From Orientallactaga sibirica (lineage: Eukaryota > Chordata > Mammalia > Rodentia > Dipodidae), in NCBI GenBank assembly GCA_036365145.1, contig JAEOAD010000035.1, forward strand, positions 1,610,001 through 1,674,000: a DNA stretch of 64,000 nt. Reading direction: 5' to 3'. The translations under genes were made by a program, and so were the position numbers. The stretch's first letter is position 1. Every line of letters begins with the position of its first letter. The notes beneath the pieces were generated by a model, which saw nothing but the letters and a program-made list of their open reading frames with translations, searched no databases and was not told where the DNA came from. Shown in pieces: positions 51,793-63,099 of the stretch.

Positions 51793-52224
51793 TATCTCCA
51801 GCAATATTTTTTTGGCTAAAGATTGATTTATATATCAATGTTTCTTTATGCTTCCATATGAATTTAGAATTGTTTTTATACTTCTGTAAAGAATTTTGCT
51901 GGAAGTTTGAACTTTAATTGGTATTGCATTGAACTGATAGATTTATTTTGTTAAGATGGTCAACTTTACAATATTCATTCTTCCAATGCATGAACATGGG
52001 TGGTCTTTCCAGCTTCTAGTCATATTCAATTTCTTTCTTTAGTGTTTTAAAATTTTCATTGTACAGATCTTTCATTTCCTTGGTTATGTTTATTCTAAAG
52101 TAATTTTGGGAAGCTATTGGGAATGGTATTATTTCCCTGATTTCTTTCTCCATATGGTTTTCATTGGTGTGTAAGAAAGATACTGATTTTTGTATGTCAA
52201 TTTTGTATCCTACCACTTTGCACA

Positions 52225-52490
52225 CACAAAAACCAAAATTCACATGGTCAGATTTATCACATGCCAACCCCAGTTGTCTGGTACCAAATTTTCGTCGCAA
52301 ACAGCTTTATATTGCTGGGTTGAACATCCAAACCAAACACAATTTATGAAAGGAAGAAGTTTATTTCCAGCTTACAGATCAAGAGGGAAGTCCCATAAAT
52401 GGTAGAAGAAGCTGCTTCCATACATATAATTGGATATAAAAATGAAACAGCTAGCAAAAACCAAAAACACAGCACTAATAAAACTGGTAG
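52225..52490 (-). mobile_element. Older MaLR element, left part (internal start plus LTR)
   Basis: 52268-52286 carries the complement of a TGGTACCAGACAACTGGGG primer-binding-like site. The LTR end follows at about 52293. It is similar to but clearly more diverged than the LTR at 52491. The LTR continues at 54484-54667 on the other side of the younger element, giving about 382 bp. The rest of its interior is missing to the left, where LINE-1 begins. Confidence 0.8.
52486..52490. repeat. Target-site duplication GGTAG, left copy
   Basis: GGTAG here and at 54479-54483 borders the two-LTR element exactly. Five bases is the usual size for ERVL/MaLR insertions. Confidence 0.9.
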
Positions 52491-52875
52491 TGTAGCAGAC
52501 AGCTTCAGGTTCGCTGAGATGAACTTCCAGACCGGGCACAGTTATGGAGGAAGGGATATTATTTATTGAAGCTTACAGATCCAGGGGAAGTTCCATAATG
52601 GCAGAAGAAGCGACCTGCTCTCCACAGGGCCAAGCAGAGAGAGAAAAGCCAACCAGCCACCACAGCATACAGAGCAAAAAACTACAGCCAAAAGGTCACA
52701 CAGCACACTTCAGGAACTCCTGCTAGGCACATTTGCATATCTTTACAATGGACTCTCAACCCACACCTTAAGACCGGCCCCCAGTGACATTGCCTCTAGG
52801 AAGGTGATTGCAGATGCACACTATAAAGTAATAAACCACTGAATATATTGGGGGACATATATTCAAACTACCACA
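52491..52875 (-). repeat. 3' LTR of the MaLR element (385 bp)
   Basis: Same length as the other LTR. By eye they differ at two isolated bases (52494 and about 52534) and a small cluster at about 52757-52782. A 60-codon plus frame is identical in both LTRs, which underlines their identity but is not a gene. Confidence 0.95.
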
Positions 52876-52892
52876 TTCCGCCCCTGGCCCCC
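52876..52892 (-). other. Polypurine tract of the MaLR element
   Basis: On the minus strand, GGGGGCCAGGGGCGGAA stands directly before the 3' LTR, where plus-strand DNA synthesis is primed in LTR retroelements. Confidence 0.75.
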
Positions 52893-54070
52893 AATATATT
52901 TAGCTCCTGGCCCCAATAGATTTATAACTATCACACATTGTAAATTGTACTCAGTCCAATTTCAAAGGTTCTCACAGTCTTGACCAACTTAAGATAGTGA
53001 GTCCTGTAAATCAAACAAGTTAAATACTTTCAACATGTAAAGGCACAGAGTAAACATTTTAACTGGTATAAGGCATAGCAAGGAGAAACTAAAACAATGC
53101 AAACTCAACCACCATCAGCAGTCATCAAACTTCTGCAGTTCAAGTTCAATATAACCAGAGACTAACAGTCTCCAGGTTTTCCAATTCCACCCCTCCAGCT
53201 GGGCAGAGTCGCCAGGGAAAACTTTCATCCCATGCCAACACTGCACTCCATGGTAGCCCTTATGCACAGTTCTGGTATATCCAAAACATCTTCAGGTCTC
53301 CATGCAAACCACGGTCCATCTTCCAAAAGGCTCTTCCAGCCTATTCCTCAGGAACTTCATGCCCTGCCTTCATGCTGCATCTCAGCAGCGGCTCCTGGAA
53401 CCGTGTGCAACTCATGACCACTCCATGCATTTTTCATGCTTCCAAAACTAATACCAGGTGTACCAGGACACAGCCATATTCTAAATCCAGGGACAAAATA
53501 AACCATAGCCTTGAAAAGCAGGTTCCTTCTCCAGTCAACTCTTTCCAAAGAGTTTGCATTTTTAACAGTCTTTCCTCAGGCATCCTCTCCATTGTTTTAA
53601 TGTAAATCAGTCAGGCAACCTTCCTTCCACCTTCCTTAAGATTGCTAATGCGTTGACAATAGCAGCTCAACCAGTCTCAATGCCTCTACTTTTAACTTGC
53701 CTCAGGTTTTCCAACTTAAAATCTTAAAATCTCAGTCTGATATCTTTAGCCAAGCACATCAGTCCATTACAAATTTAAGTTTGATCAAACACTCTGGGCC
53801 TGGATAGCGGAACGTAGCCATCCCTTATGCCAGTAGCCCAGTTCCAACAAAGTCCTCTGCAGTCTTTCCTTCCCCTTAGAAAGCTCATAAGCCAAGCCTC
53901 GAAGTTCAATACAGTCTGCACTTAGCATTCTCAAACTCTCATCAGAATAGTCCATAAAACTTGGCTTACCACTCCAGAAGGCATCTTCAGTTGCAAGCAC
54001 CAAGTCCATGCCCATTCCTCCAAAACAAAGGTTCCAAAAGACGAATATCCACATGGTCAGGTTCATCTCA

Positions 54071-54087
54071 CCCCACTTCTGGTACCA
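54071..54087 (-). other. Primer-binding site of the MaLR element
   Basis: Complement reads TGGTACCAGAAGTGGGG, six bases inside the 5' LTR edge. Its similarity to the start of other MaLR/ERVL interiors fixes both family and orientation. Confidence 0.85.
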
Positions 54088-54093
54088 CTTTAC

Positions 54094-54478
54094 TGTTGCA
54101 GACAGCTTCAGGTTCGCTGAGATGAACTTCCAGACCAGGCACAGTTATGGAGGAAGGGATATTATTTATTGAAGCTTACAGATCCAGGGGAAGTTCCATA
54201 ATGGCAGAAGAAGCGACCTGCTCTCCACAGGGCCAAGCAGAGAGAGAAAAGCCAACCAGCCACCACAGCATACAGAGCAAAAAACTACAGCCAAAAGGTC
54301 ACACAGCACACTTCAGGAACTCCTGCTAGGCACATTTGCATATCTTTACAATGGACTCTCAAAACCCACACCTTAATGGGGCCCCAGTGACATTGCCTCT
54401 AGGAAGGTGATTGCAGATGCACACTATAAAGTAATAAACCACTGAATATATTGGGGGACATATATTCAAACTACCACA
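54094..54478 (-). repeat. 5' LTR of the MaLR element (385 bp)
   Basis: Runs from TGTTGCAGACAGC to CAAACTACCACA on the plus strand. Contains the promoter-side end on the right; nearly identical to 52491-52875. Confidence 0.95.
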
Positions 54479-54483
54479 GGTAG

Positions 54484-54667
54484 CAACAGTAGGACCTGAC
54501 CTTTTTGAATACCTTTTTGGTGGAATTCAGATCCATCTCTAATATACCTTAGGGCTGGATCCCAGGATCTGATCTACAATGATACATCCTGTAGCCAGGC
54601 AGCTGTAGACAAGCTTTAATAAAACACTTGAATCTAGGGGGGGGGCATACAGTCAAATTACCACAAC
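54484..54667 (-). mobile_element. Older MaLR LTR, right part
   Basis: Continuation of the LTR that starts at 52293. Ends GTCAAATTACCACA, matching the CAAACTACCACA end of the young LTR. LINE-1 sequence resumes immediately afterwards at ACACCATTGTCTTG. Confidence 0.8.
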
Positions 54668-54761
54668 ACCATTGTCTTGTTCCTGATCTTAATGGGGATA
54701 TTTTGAGTGTTTTATATACCCTGTATTAAGCTGTGGTAAGTTCCTTCTACCCCTAGCTTTT

Positions 54762-54805
54762 TTAAGAAAAACATATTTCATTTATTTATTTGAGAAATAG
54801 GAAGA

Positions 54806-54846
<41 letters not shown>

Positions 54847-54986
54847 AGGGCCTTCAGCAACTGCAAATGAACTCCAGACACATGCACCCCCTTCTGAATC
54901 TGGTTTATGTGGGTTCTGGAGAATCGAACTGGGGTCCTTTGGTTTTGTAGGCAAATGCCTAAACCACTAAGCCACATATCCAGCCC
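54762..54986 (-). repeat. DIP-like SINE (type A1), antisense, with (GA)n expansion
   Basis: GA run at about 54810-54844, CCAGGGCCTTCAGCAACTGC body and degraded head. CTACCCCTAGCTTTT / CTATCCCTAGCTTTT flank it (54747-54761, 54987-55001). Confidence 0.92.
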
Positions 54987-55497
54987 CCTATCCCTAGCTT
55001 TTACAGTACTTTTATCATGAAAGGATGCTGGATTCTTCAAATGTATTTTCTACAAATATTGAGATAATCATGAGATTTTTGCCTTTGAGTCCATTTATGC
55101 GTATATTATATTTATTGGTTTGTGTGTGATGAACCATTCCTACATCTGTGGGATGAGTGCTACTACATCATTCTGTATTATTTTCTTCATGCGCCCATAT
55201 CTTGCTTTGTAAGGATTTTATTGTTTTTTTTTGTCTATGTCCACTAGGAAGATTGACCTATGGTTTGTTTATATCTTTATCTGATTTGGATATCATGGTA
55301 ATAGTGTCTTCATAGAAAGGGTTTGGAAGCATTATTTGCTTTTCTATTTTATGGAATAATCAGAGAAATATTGACTTTTGTTCTTTAAAGGTCTGATAGA
55401 GTTCTGCTGTGAATCAATCTAGTCCTGGTCTTTTCAGTTGGGAAAATCTTTATTGCCACTTCCATCTTGTCAGTTATTGTAGATGTGTTTATATTAC

Positions 55498-55844
55498 TGT
55501 TGCAGTCAGGTTTGTATTGCTGGTAGAAATCACCCAACCAAAAGCAGCTTGTGGAAAAAAAGGTTTATTTTGTCTTACAGGCTCAAAGGGGAAGCTCCAT
55601 GATGGTAGGGGAAAACGTTGGCATGAGTAGAGGCTGGACATAACCCCCTGGCCAACATCAGGTGGACAATAGCAATAGGCGAGTGTGCCAAACATTGGCA
55701 AGGGGACACTGGCTATAACACCCATAAACCTGCCCCCAACAATACACTGCCTCCTGAAGGCATTAATTCCCAAATCTCCATCAGCTTGGAACCTAGCATT
55801 AATAACACCTAAGTTTATGGGGGGCACTTAATCAAATCATCACA
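55498..55844 (-). mobile_element. Solo MaLR/MT-type LTR, antisense, 5-bp target duplication
   Basis: 347 bp from TGTTGCAGTCAGGTTTGTAT to CAAATCATCACA on the plus strand. ATTAC flanks it exactly at 55493-55497 and 55845-55849. Same subfamily as 34177-34524 in the opposite orientation. Inserted in the reverse-transcriptase region of the LINE-1. Confidence 0.93.
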
Positions 55845-57106
55845 ATTACTTATCTCATCTCCGTTTAATTTTGGTAAGTCTTGTGAATCTAGAAATTCAT
55901 CTATTTCTTTTGATTATTCAATTTGGTTTTTAAACTATGTCCTTATGATTTTATGTATGTCCTTTTAAGTATGTCCTTATGTTTTTAAATTTTTTGGCAC
56001 CAGTTGTAATGCAACCCTTTTATTGTTGATTTCATTAATTTAGTCTTCTGTCTTCTGGTTAGTTTGACTAGGAGTTTGTCAATCTTGTTACTCTTTTCAT
56101 AGAACCAAGATCTGGTTTTATTGAGTCTTTTTTTTTTATTCCTTTCTATTTAATTAATTTCTGCCCTGATTTAATTATTTCCTCCCATGCATTACTTTAG
56201 GAATTAGTTTGTTCTTGTTCCTCCAAGCCCTTCAGATGCATCAGTAAGTTATCTATATGAAACATCTCTGACTTTATAATGTAAGCACTTAGAGGTATAA
56301 TTTGCCTTCTTATGACCAACAAGGTTTTGGTATGTTGTATGCTAATTTTCCTTTAATTCTTAGAATTTTTGAATCTCCTTCTTGATTTCTTCAATGACTC
56401 ATTCAATATTCAGTAATGTATTATTTAGTCTTCAGGATTTTGTGTCTTTTCTTGTTGTTACTCCTAGCTTTATTGTATTTTGGTCAGATAAAATACACTA
56501 CATGATGTATCATTTCAATTTTCCTAAATTTGTTGAGACTTGATTTGTGTCCTAACATGTGATCTATTTTAGAATGCACTCCATGTCTGCTGAGAAGAAT
56601 GTGTATTCTACAGCTTTTGGTGGTATGTTCTGTACACATCTGTTATATCCATTTGCTCTAAGATGTCATTTAGCGTCAGTGTTTCTCTGTTTATTTTTAT
56701 CTGGATGACCTATATATTGGAAAGAATGGGGTACTGAAGTCACCTACTATAACTGTGTTGGGGTGGGACTGAGACTTCATGACTAATAGTGTTTGTTTTA
56801 TGAAGTTTGGTGCCCTCTGTGTGCAGTGCATATATACTGAGGCTTGTCCTTTTGTCAGATTGTTCCCTGGACCAATATCAAGAGTCTTTTTTTATCTTTT
56901 CTAATTATTTTTGGTTTTAAGCCTATTTTGCCTGATATTAGGATAGCAGCACCTGCTTTCAGTTTGTTTCCATTTACTTGAAACAACTTTTCCATCCTTG
57001 TACCCAAAGGTAGTGTTTTTCTTTGATAATGAGGGGCATTATTTGAGGACAGCAAAACGATGGTTTCTGTTTAAATTTTCTATTATTTTATTTATGAGGG
57101 GGAGAG

Positions 57107-57132
57107 AGAGTGTGTGTGTGTGTGTGTGTGTG
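57107..57132. repeat. (GT)n microsatellite
   Basis: About 12 GT units within a G/A-rich patch at a break in the LINE-1 homology. Confidence 0.93.
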
Positions 57133-58039
57133 CAAAAGAGAGACAAAGAGAGATTTGCCTTTCATGTTCCCAAAATGTCTCTCATATTCTTTTCATACTT
57201 TTTATTTAATTTTCCATTGATTGCCTTCCTCAACAATTTCCTCTACCTTGTCATGGAACTTGGATATTCTGTCCTCCTTGTGGTCTATTCTATTGGCAAG
57301 GCGTTTTAAGGGATCTTTTTATTTGAGTTATTGAAATTTCTAGTTCAGTTTTTTTCTTCAGCATTTCTATCTCTATATCAAATTCCATTTTTATATTCTG
57401 GGCTGACTTCTGCATTTCATTTAGCTATTTGTGTTCTCTTGGAGTTCATTCAGACTGTTCATGTCTTCTTTGTATTCATCTAGTCATCTATTGAGATCCT
57501 TCATTTCTTTATGATCTTTTGAAAGTCATTCAGGTGTTTGTTCATGGTTCCTTTAAATTTATTGCATATATTTATCATAACCATGCCTTTGAATTCTTTG
57601 TCTGGAATTTCCTATAAATAACTCTCATGGGAGGTCTCTCTACTATGGGACTGGACATTTTGGATGGACATGTTGTCCCTGCTCCTTGTGTTACTTATTT
57701 TGCATTGTGAATGCCATCTGGAGATATTCCATTGCTCAAGAATGCTGGGACTCACACAAGGTGGGAGCAAGGTCAGAGGAGGGGGTGCAAAGAGTGGAAA
57801 TGGAGTGGAGGAGATGTACTTACATGTGTCATAGGCACACAGGCAGCAGGGGAGGGATATTAATGGGGAGGGTGCAGGGCTTCAGGTGATGCTGCAGCAT
57901 GGCAGGTCTGGGAAAGGGTCGCTGAATGGGATGCTGCTAGTGAGTGAATGAGTGATTTGTAGAGCCAGAAGCTATCCTGCAAGCATCCTGCCTGAATGAG
58001 CGGGAGAAAGTCACAAGAACAAGTGGGGCTGGGCTGTCA

Positions 58040-58187
58040 CACTGCAAGATCCACTTACTGACATACTTCCTCTAGCAAGCCTCCACCTCCAGAATGTTCT
58101 ATAACCTTCCCAGGTAGCAATACCTATTGGGAGTAAGTGTTCAAACACACGAGTCTATGGGGGATATTTTACATTCAAACTATCACA
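58040..58187 (-). mobile_element. MaLR-type LTR, 5' part only, antisense
   Basis: Minus strand begins TGTGATAGTTTGAATGTAAA, then CCCCCATAGACTCGTGTGTT and GGAGGTGGAGGCTTGCTAGA, as in MT/ORR-type LTRs. The 3' portion is missing to the left. Confidence 0.8.
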
Positions 58188-58263
58188 TGTATCACACAAA
58201 ATAAATAAATGAAATAATTTTTTCTTTAATCTACCCCAAGTATGCTTTTAAAAAAGTTGTACG

Positions 58264-58455
58264 TGGGGTTGAAGAGTTGGCTTAACAGTTAAGGCATTTG
58301 CCTGCAAAGCCAAAGGACCTCAGTTGGATTCCCCAGAACCCACATACACCAGCTGCACAAGGGGGCACATGCATCTGGAGTTTGTTTGCAGTGGCTAGAG
58401 GCCCTGGCACACCCATTCTCTCTCTCTCTCTCTGCCTAAGCTATAAAAAACCTAT
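58264..58455 (+). repeat. DIP-like SINE (type A1), sense
   Basis: GGGGTTGAAGAGTTGGCTTA head, GCTGCACAAGGGGGCACATG body, short tail. Flanks AAAAAGTTGTACG / AAAAAGTTGTATG. Confidence 0.9.
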
Positions 58456-58459
58456 AAAA

Positions 58460-61400
58460 AAGTTGTATGCATTTTTGGATCTATAACATACTTTCAGAAA
58501 TTCATATAACTCAATCTAATGATACATTTACAAGAGGTAAATTTTATTGAAGTTATATTGTCATTACAAGGATGTTTAGCAGATTATTTCCTGTATTTTT
58601 CTAAAATCTTGACATACTTCACAAATGTTTTTATATAAAAAAGAAGAAAAGAAATGATAAGCATAAAATATCCACATGATCTTGGGAGTGCAGATAATCC
58701 CACTGGGGGAATATTTAAGTAACTGGTTTTGGGGAACATTGGCCTGAAAATGAAGTGGACTGCCTTCCCCAGAAATCTGGGAACAGAGTGGAAATGCAGA
58801 TGGTGTGATGGAAAATTTTAAAGACTTGACCCCAAATGCCCCATTCCTTTATTTCACCTTGTTGAGTAGAATGAAATAAATCCGCAGATCTGTGGTTCTA
58901 AGAAGCACCTGCTTCTCGTGGATAAACAAGCCCCCAAATGTAGACCAGGTGTTTGAGTTGCAAGAAATAAGCCCATAATACATAAACTCAAGGGAAACTC
59001 TGCTGCTTCCCTCTGAAAGCTCTGCCTCACGTGCTTGGGAAAGTCCACGCTGTGCCAGCTGTCATTCCCGTCAGCTCGACTCCACTGCATTGTGTCGTAT
59101 TGTGTTCTCTGGTTTGCTCACGGGAGTGAGGAGGACCTTATAGTCTGTCCACAGTCCATACTTCTTTGCTAACAGATCCCTTTTACCCCCAACTGAGATT
59201 TCACTGTGTTCCAAGAAGTTGTTTTCTGCTTCATGGAAAATATATAGCAACCTGATTGCTATAATCTGTACCTTCTTTCTCCAGCGCATAACTTCTCAGC
59301 TCACTGATTTCTACACCTCTTAAGTGATGAGTCATATTCTCCACTTGCTGAATCATCAAAAAAAAAAATGAAAACCAGGTCTTTGTAGCATGGGTCTGTG
59401 TGCTTTCTCAGGACTCCCAGCGGCTGTAATTCTTACTGAAGTCGTGCACTCTGTGCATACGTAAGGGCTGACTCTTCATTTCCTTCCAGCCATGTCCTAT
59501 TAGATTGGATTCATATTTTCCACTTTACATTAAAAATGAACAAGTTTTTATTCAGCTATTATATCATGAAAGCCTTGTATTGTATGTTTCAGGAGAAGTT
59601 CATAGATCCACACATTGTTGAATACTATATACAGAAAATAAAAACAACACTGGAAATGCAGTCTCGCAGAATTTCCACTGCTCAATGAATAAGACAGGGT
59701 TAATTTGAATGTCTGTCCGACTTTTATGGAAATATAGTTATATGTATTGGTTCTTAGGGTACCATGCAAATTTTTAATAGTAGTCTCCTTCATGTTTTGG
59801 ATCCATGGGGATAGCATAGTTTATTTAATCACTTAGAGGGTTATTTAAATAATCCCAAATCAGAATTCTAGAAAGTTTTTCTTATGTATTGATCCTTGAT
59901 CAGGTTAATGAAAACTTTTTGTTTGCGAGAACTTCTAATGACGGGCAGGTATGTATTTTACATATCTCTTCCATACTTCTTACCCCCAGCTGAGACATGG
60001 CAGGTTTTCAGTTCCACAGAGAACTGAGGTTTCCCCGGATGTGAGTCACTGGTGGTATATGTACCCTTCTATGGAAAGAAGAGCTTGCTTAATGTAAATA
60101 CGATGTGCTGGTGCTATAGGAAATAACGCAATTTAGCATCTGAAGACATTTTGAAATCGTCCAAGCCAATTCAGATTATTTGCAAAATTTGGCTTCATGA
60201 AGTTATAAAACTAAGTTTTCTGTTTTGTTATTATTTGTTACATAGGAATCTAATTGTTCCTTGACTCATGTTTTTTTTTTTTTTTCTCCATCTTCAAAGG
60301 TAGCAACAGGAGTTGGAAGGCTTTTTCCTGTTGTTTAATCTCTGTCACCCCCATCTCTAGCCTCTGCCTCGTTTCTCCTACACCTTCTTTTGCTGAATCT
60401 GTCTGAACCCCCAAAGACAATGTTGTCTGCTTTTAAGAGATCAAGTGATTATTTAGGCCTATGTGGAGAAGCTGAGATAATCTGCCTGTTCCAAGCTCCA
60501 CAACAGGCACGTCGCTGTTCTGGCTGCAGCGTGAGAGGGCATAGTCACAGCTGTCTGACTTTCACATAGATACAATGGTTTTTCCCTTTTTTTATGAGTA
60601 GTGTGGGCGTCAGGAGGTGAGAGAACTTGAGAACAGAATGCTTGCTTATACAAGGATCTTAGCTGCCAAGACAAAGCCAACTAGATAAAGTGGTGACAGA
60701 GTATCCTGGGGAAATTCCTTAGTGTCACTTTAAGGGACAAGAGTGCCACCAGCATGCATGTACTATGAAAATGAGTGTGTGAAATCTAAATAATTCGGTT
60801 ATCCTTCCTGTTTATAATGCCTTTGGTAAAATGCAGTGCCGCGACCTCTTGCCCGTTGCTGAAGCGTGATCAAGAGAAGCGTGGAAGGTCTCTTAGGAAA
60901 TCCTGTGTGTTCTTTGTTTAAGTGGGGAGGAAAGGTTGGGATTCAGCAGAGGTCATTCTTGATGCCGCTTTTGATGATGGTGCTGTAAGTGTTTCTTGGG
61001 CAGTCTGAGAAAGTTAGGACTTGATAGATATTATGGCTGTGGAAATGAAATAAATAACTGGTCAATTCCAACTTTCAGCCCTTCCTAAGTATCAAAATTC
61101 ATGCTGAAGTGATGACACCACACTTACCTGGGGTTCCTCACAGGAACACAATCATCACCACCCGCAGGAGCACGAAAATGCTGCTTCTGAGAAAAACTGC
61201 AGACACAGGAAGTTCGAGTTCCTTCTTTACCTGGTTGTCCTCCTTACCAGGCATGTCCTGCTGAGTGGGGACTCATTTCCAGATTCTAGGCCCTGCTATT
61301 CTCATTATTCATAGTTATATAATGTATGCATTCTGCAAGACCCAGCTCTTTCTGTTTATACTCACATTGGGAATCGCAGGGCTATGGCCCACTGCAAATA

Positions 61401-62860
61401 CCACTAAGAGCTGTAACTAACAATTACACGGAAACTTTTGGATGTTATGTGTTGTTACTATACAAGATGAGGCTTCAGTTAGCTTTATAAATAATCCTAT
61501 GAGGCAATGAGAATGATATTTTTAATTTCTTCATGATGCAAATGTTACAATGGACCAAAGCCTTATTCAAAGTCACATAAGTGTCAAATAGAATTGGTCT
61601 GATTTGCACCCAGGAAAATATGTGGCAATGAAATGGCCTGTTGTCATTTCCTATCAGCGATATTAGAGTAAATTGCAACACTTAGGTAAAAACATTCCTT
61701 ACCTCATGCATAACTGGTAAATTGGAAAATTATGGGAGATCCTGACTAACTTCAATTGTTCCATAGACACGGGCCGCTAAAGCATTTTGAAAGTTTCGAG
61801 AACTGCTCCTCACAGATTTTAAGATAGGAATTCCAAGTGAATTCTTTTTCTAGACACGTTTGGAACATGATGGGTTAACACACTGGCTCCCTTTGCCTGC
61901 ACATCTTCCCTCAGATCAGTGGGCATGCACACCCCTCCTCCGGGAGAGAGGCTCAGCAGCATTGACATTAACTGAGAGCTAAATGCAGGCTAGTAACCTA
62001 CATAGAAAGATAAGCACTCTTTGGATGGCAAGTGTAAAAATAATCTTCTGTCTTCCAGACCTAACCCAACTAAAGGATATGGGGGTGGGAGGTTTTCCTG
62101 AGGGTTAGACAAACATCACTCCAGGAACCCTAGTTAATGTAAGATAAGAAAGGGTTGCACTCAGGGGGGAGATCTCCAGTCTCCTGGAGCTAACATTGCA
62201 GGGCCCACCTTCTCTCTTCAACCAGGTGGTTCTCATTTGTTTGGGTGATTGCATAACCTTGGCTCTTTTCTGTCTGTCTGTTAGAAAATACCCCATTTCT
62301 CAGAGAAAGAACTATGTGGGTGCTGCCTGTTTAGGCTGAGAGAACAACCTTGGGCTCCTCAGTTAGGGCGCCATCTTGCATCTGTCTGTTTCCAAGGGGA
62401 ATATGATAAGAAGTGAGGATGACAAAGTCCAGTGCATGTCTGTGGAGGAAGATGTGGAGCAGGAAACACTTCCTACAGGCTGTTGTGACAAGGATTTCCT
62501 CAGTAAACTGTACTGAATGTGGTACTTTTTGCCCAGTATTGTTGCCTTTTGTGGTGGTGGTATGAGGCAGGCTCCAGTAAATGGTGTCTGAATGTTTGAA
62601 TGAGAGAAAGAGTGGGAAGAAGGGGACACACATGATCTCCTGGTTTTGCTTATTGCCCAAGCTCCAGACACTGGGAGTACTTCAAGAGATCCCAGTGATC
62701 CCCCACACAGGCAAGCCCTAGGATGCTTCCTGTCAAAGCAGCTCCAGTGGACTTCCTTAAGACCAGCAGCAGCCTGATCATTTCTGAGGAGGAAGGATAA
62801 CCAATATCCAAATACTGCCCACTAGGACACCAGGACAGATAGGAGGCTTATTAAAACACT
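58460..62860. other. 4.4-kb repeat-poor block
   Basis: The longest stretch free of recognisable repeats. No coding frame above about 110 residues and no recognised motif. The longest frames (62331-62660 and 62363-62671, both minus) overlap each other in different frames and look random. Confidence 0.55.
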
Positions 62861-62867
62861 CACGTGT

Positions 62868-63095
62868 GGGCTGGAGAGATGGCTTAGTGGTTAAATGCTT
62901 ACCTGCTCACCCTAAGGACCCCGGTTCGAGGCTCGATTCCCCAGGACCCATGTAGGCCAGATGCACAAGGTGACATATGCATCTGGAGTTTGTTTGCAGT
63001 GGCTGGAGGCCCTGGTGCACCCATTTTCTTTCTCTCTACCTGCCTATTTCTATATCTCTCTCAAATAAATAAATAAAAACAAAATATTTGTTAAA
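62868..63095 (+). repeat. DIP-like SINE (type A2), sense
   Basis: GGGCTGGAGAGATGGCTTAG head and CGGTTCGAGGCTCGATTCCC B-box region, the clearest example of the A2 form. CT-rich stretch and (AAAT)n tail. Flanks resemble TTAAAACACTCAC / TTAAAATCACAGAC. Confidence 0.93.
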
Positions 63096-63099
63096 AATT

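Larger units (their letters stand above)
52491..54478 (-). mobile_element. Complete two-LTR MaLR-type retroelement, young
   Basis: Minus-strand element of 1988 bp: 5' LTR 54094-54478, interior 52876-54093, 3' LTR 52491-52875. LTRs start TGTGGTAGTTTGAATATATG and end in GTCTGC(A/T)ACA, with CAATAAAT as a probable poly(A) signal. The primer-binding site TGGTACCAGAAGTGGGG (complement of 54071-54087) is the leucine-tRNA type typical of ERVL/MaLR. The interior is only 1.2 kb with no gag or pol frame, so it must have been mobilised by proteins supplied in trans. It inserted into the LTR of an older relative. Confidence 0.93.
48490..57960 (-). mobile_element. Long decayed LINE-1, antisense, with many insertions
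   Basis: Read on the minus strand from the right: coiled-coil-like ORF1 remnants (about 57330-57600), ORF2 endonuclease region (about 56300-57000), reverse-transcriptase region (54665-56200 and 51060-52224) and an Lx-type 3' UTR (48490-50000). The minus frame 52016-52300 includes residues GYKIDIQKS and NITKEMKDLYNEN, matching the conserved LINE-1 ORF2 stretch that follows the FADD motif. The FADD region itself is absent at 52224/54668. Interrupted by four DIP/B1 SINEs, three LTR insertions and stop codons, so it is inactive. Confidence 0.85.

Noticed and set aside
52544..54329. Identical 60-codon frames at 52544-52726 and 54147-54329 suggesting a duplicated gene
   Set aside because: They lie on the opposite strand inside the two LTRs. 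Identity reflects the recent LTR pair, not a gene.
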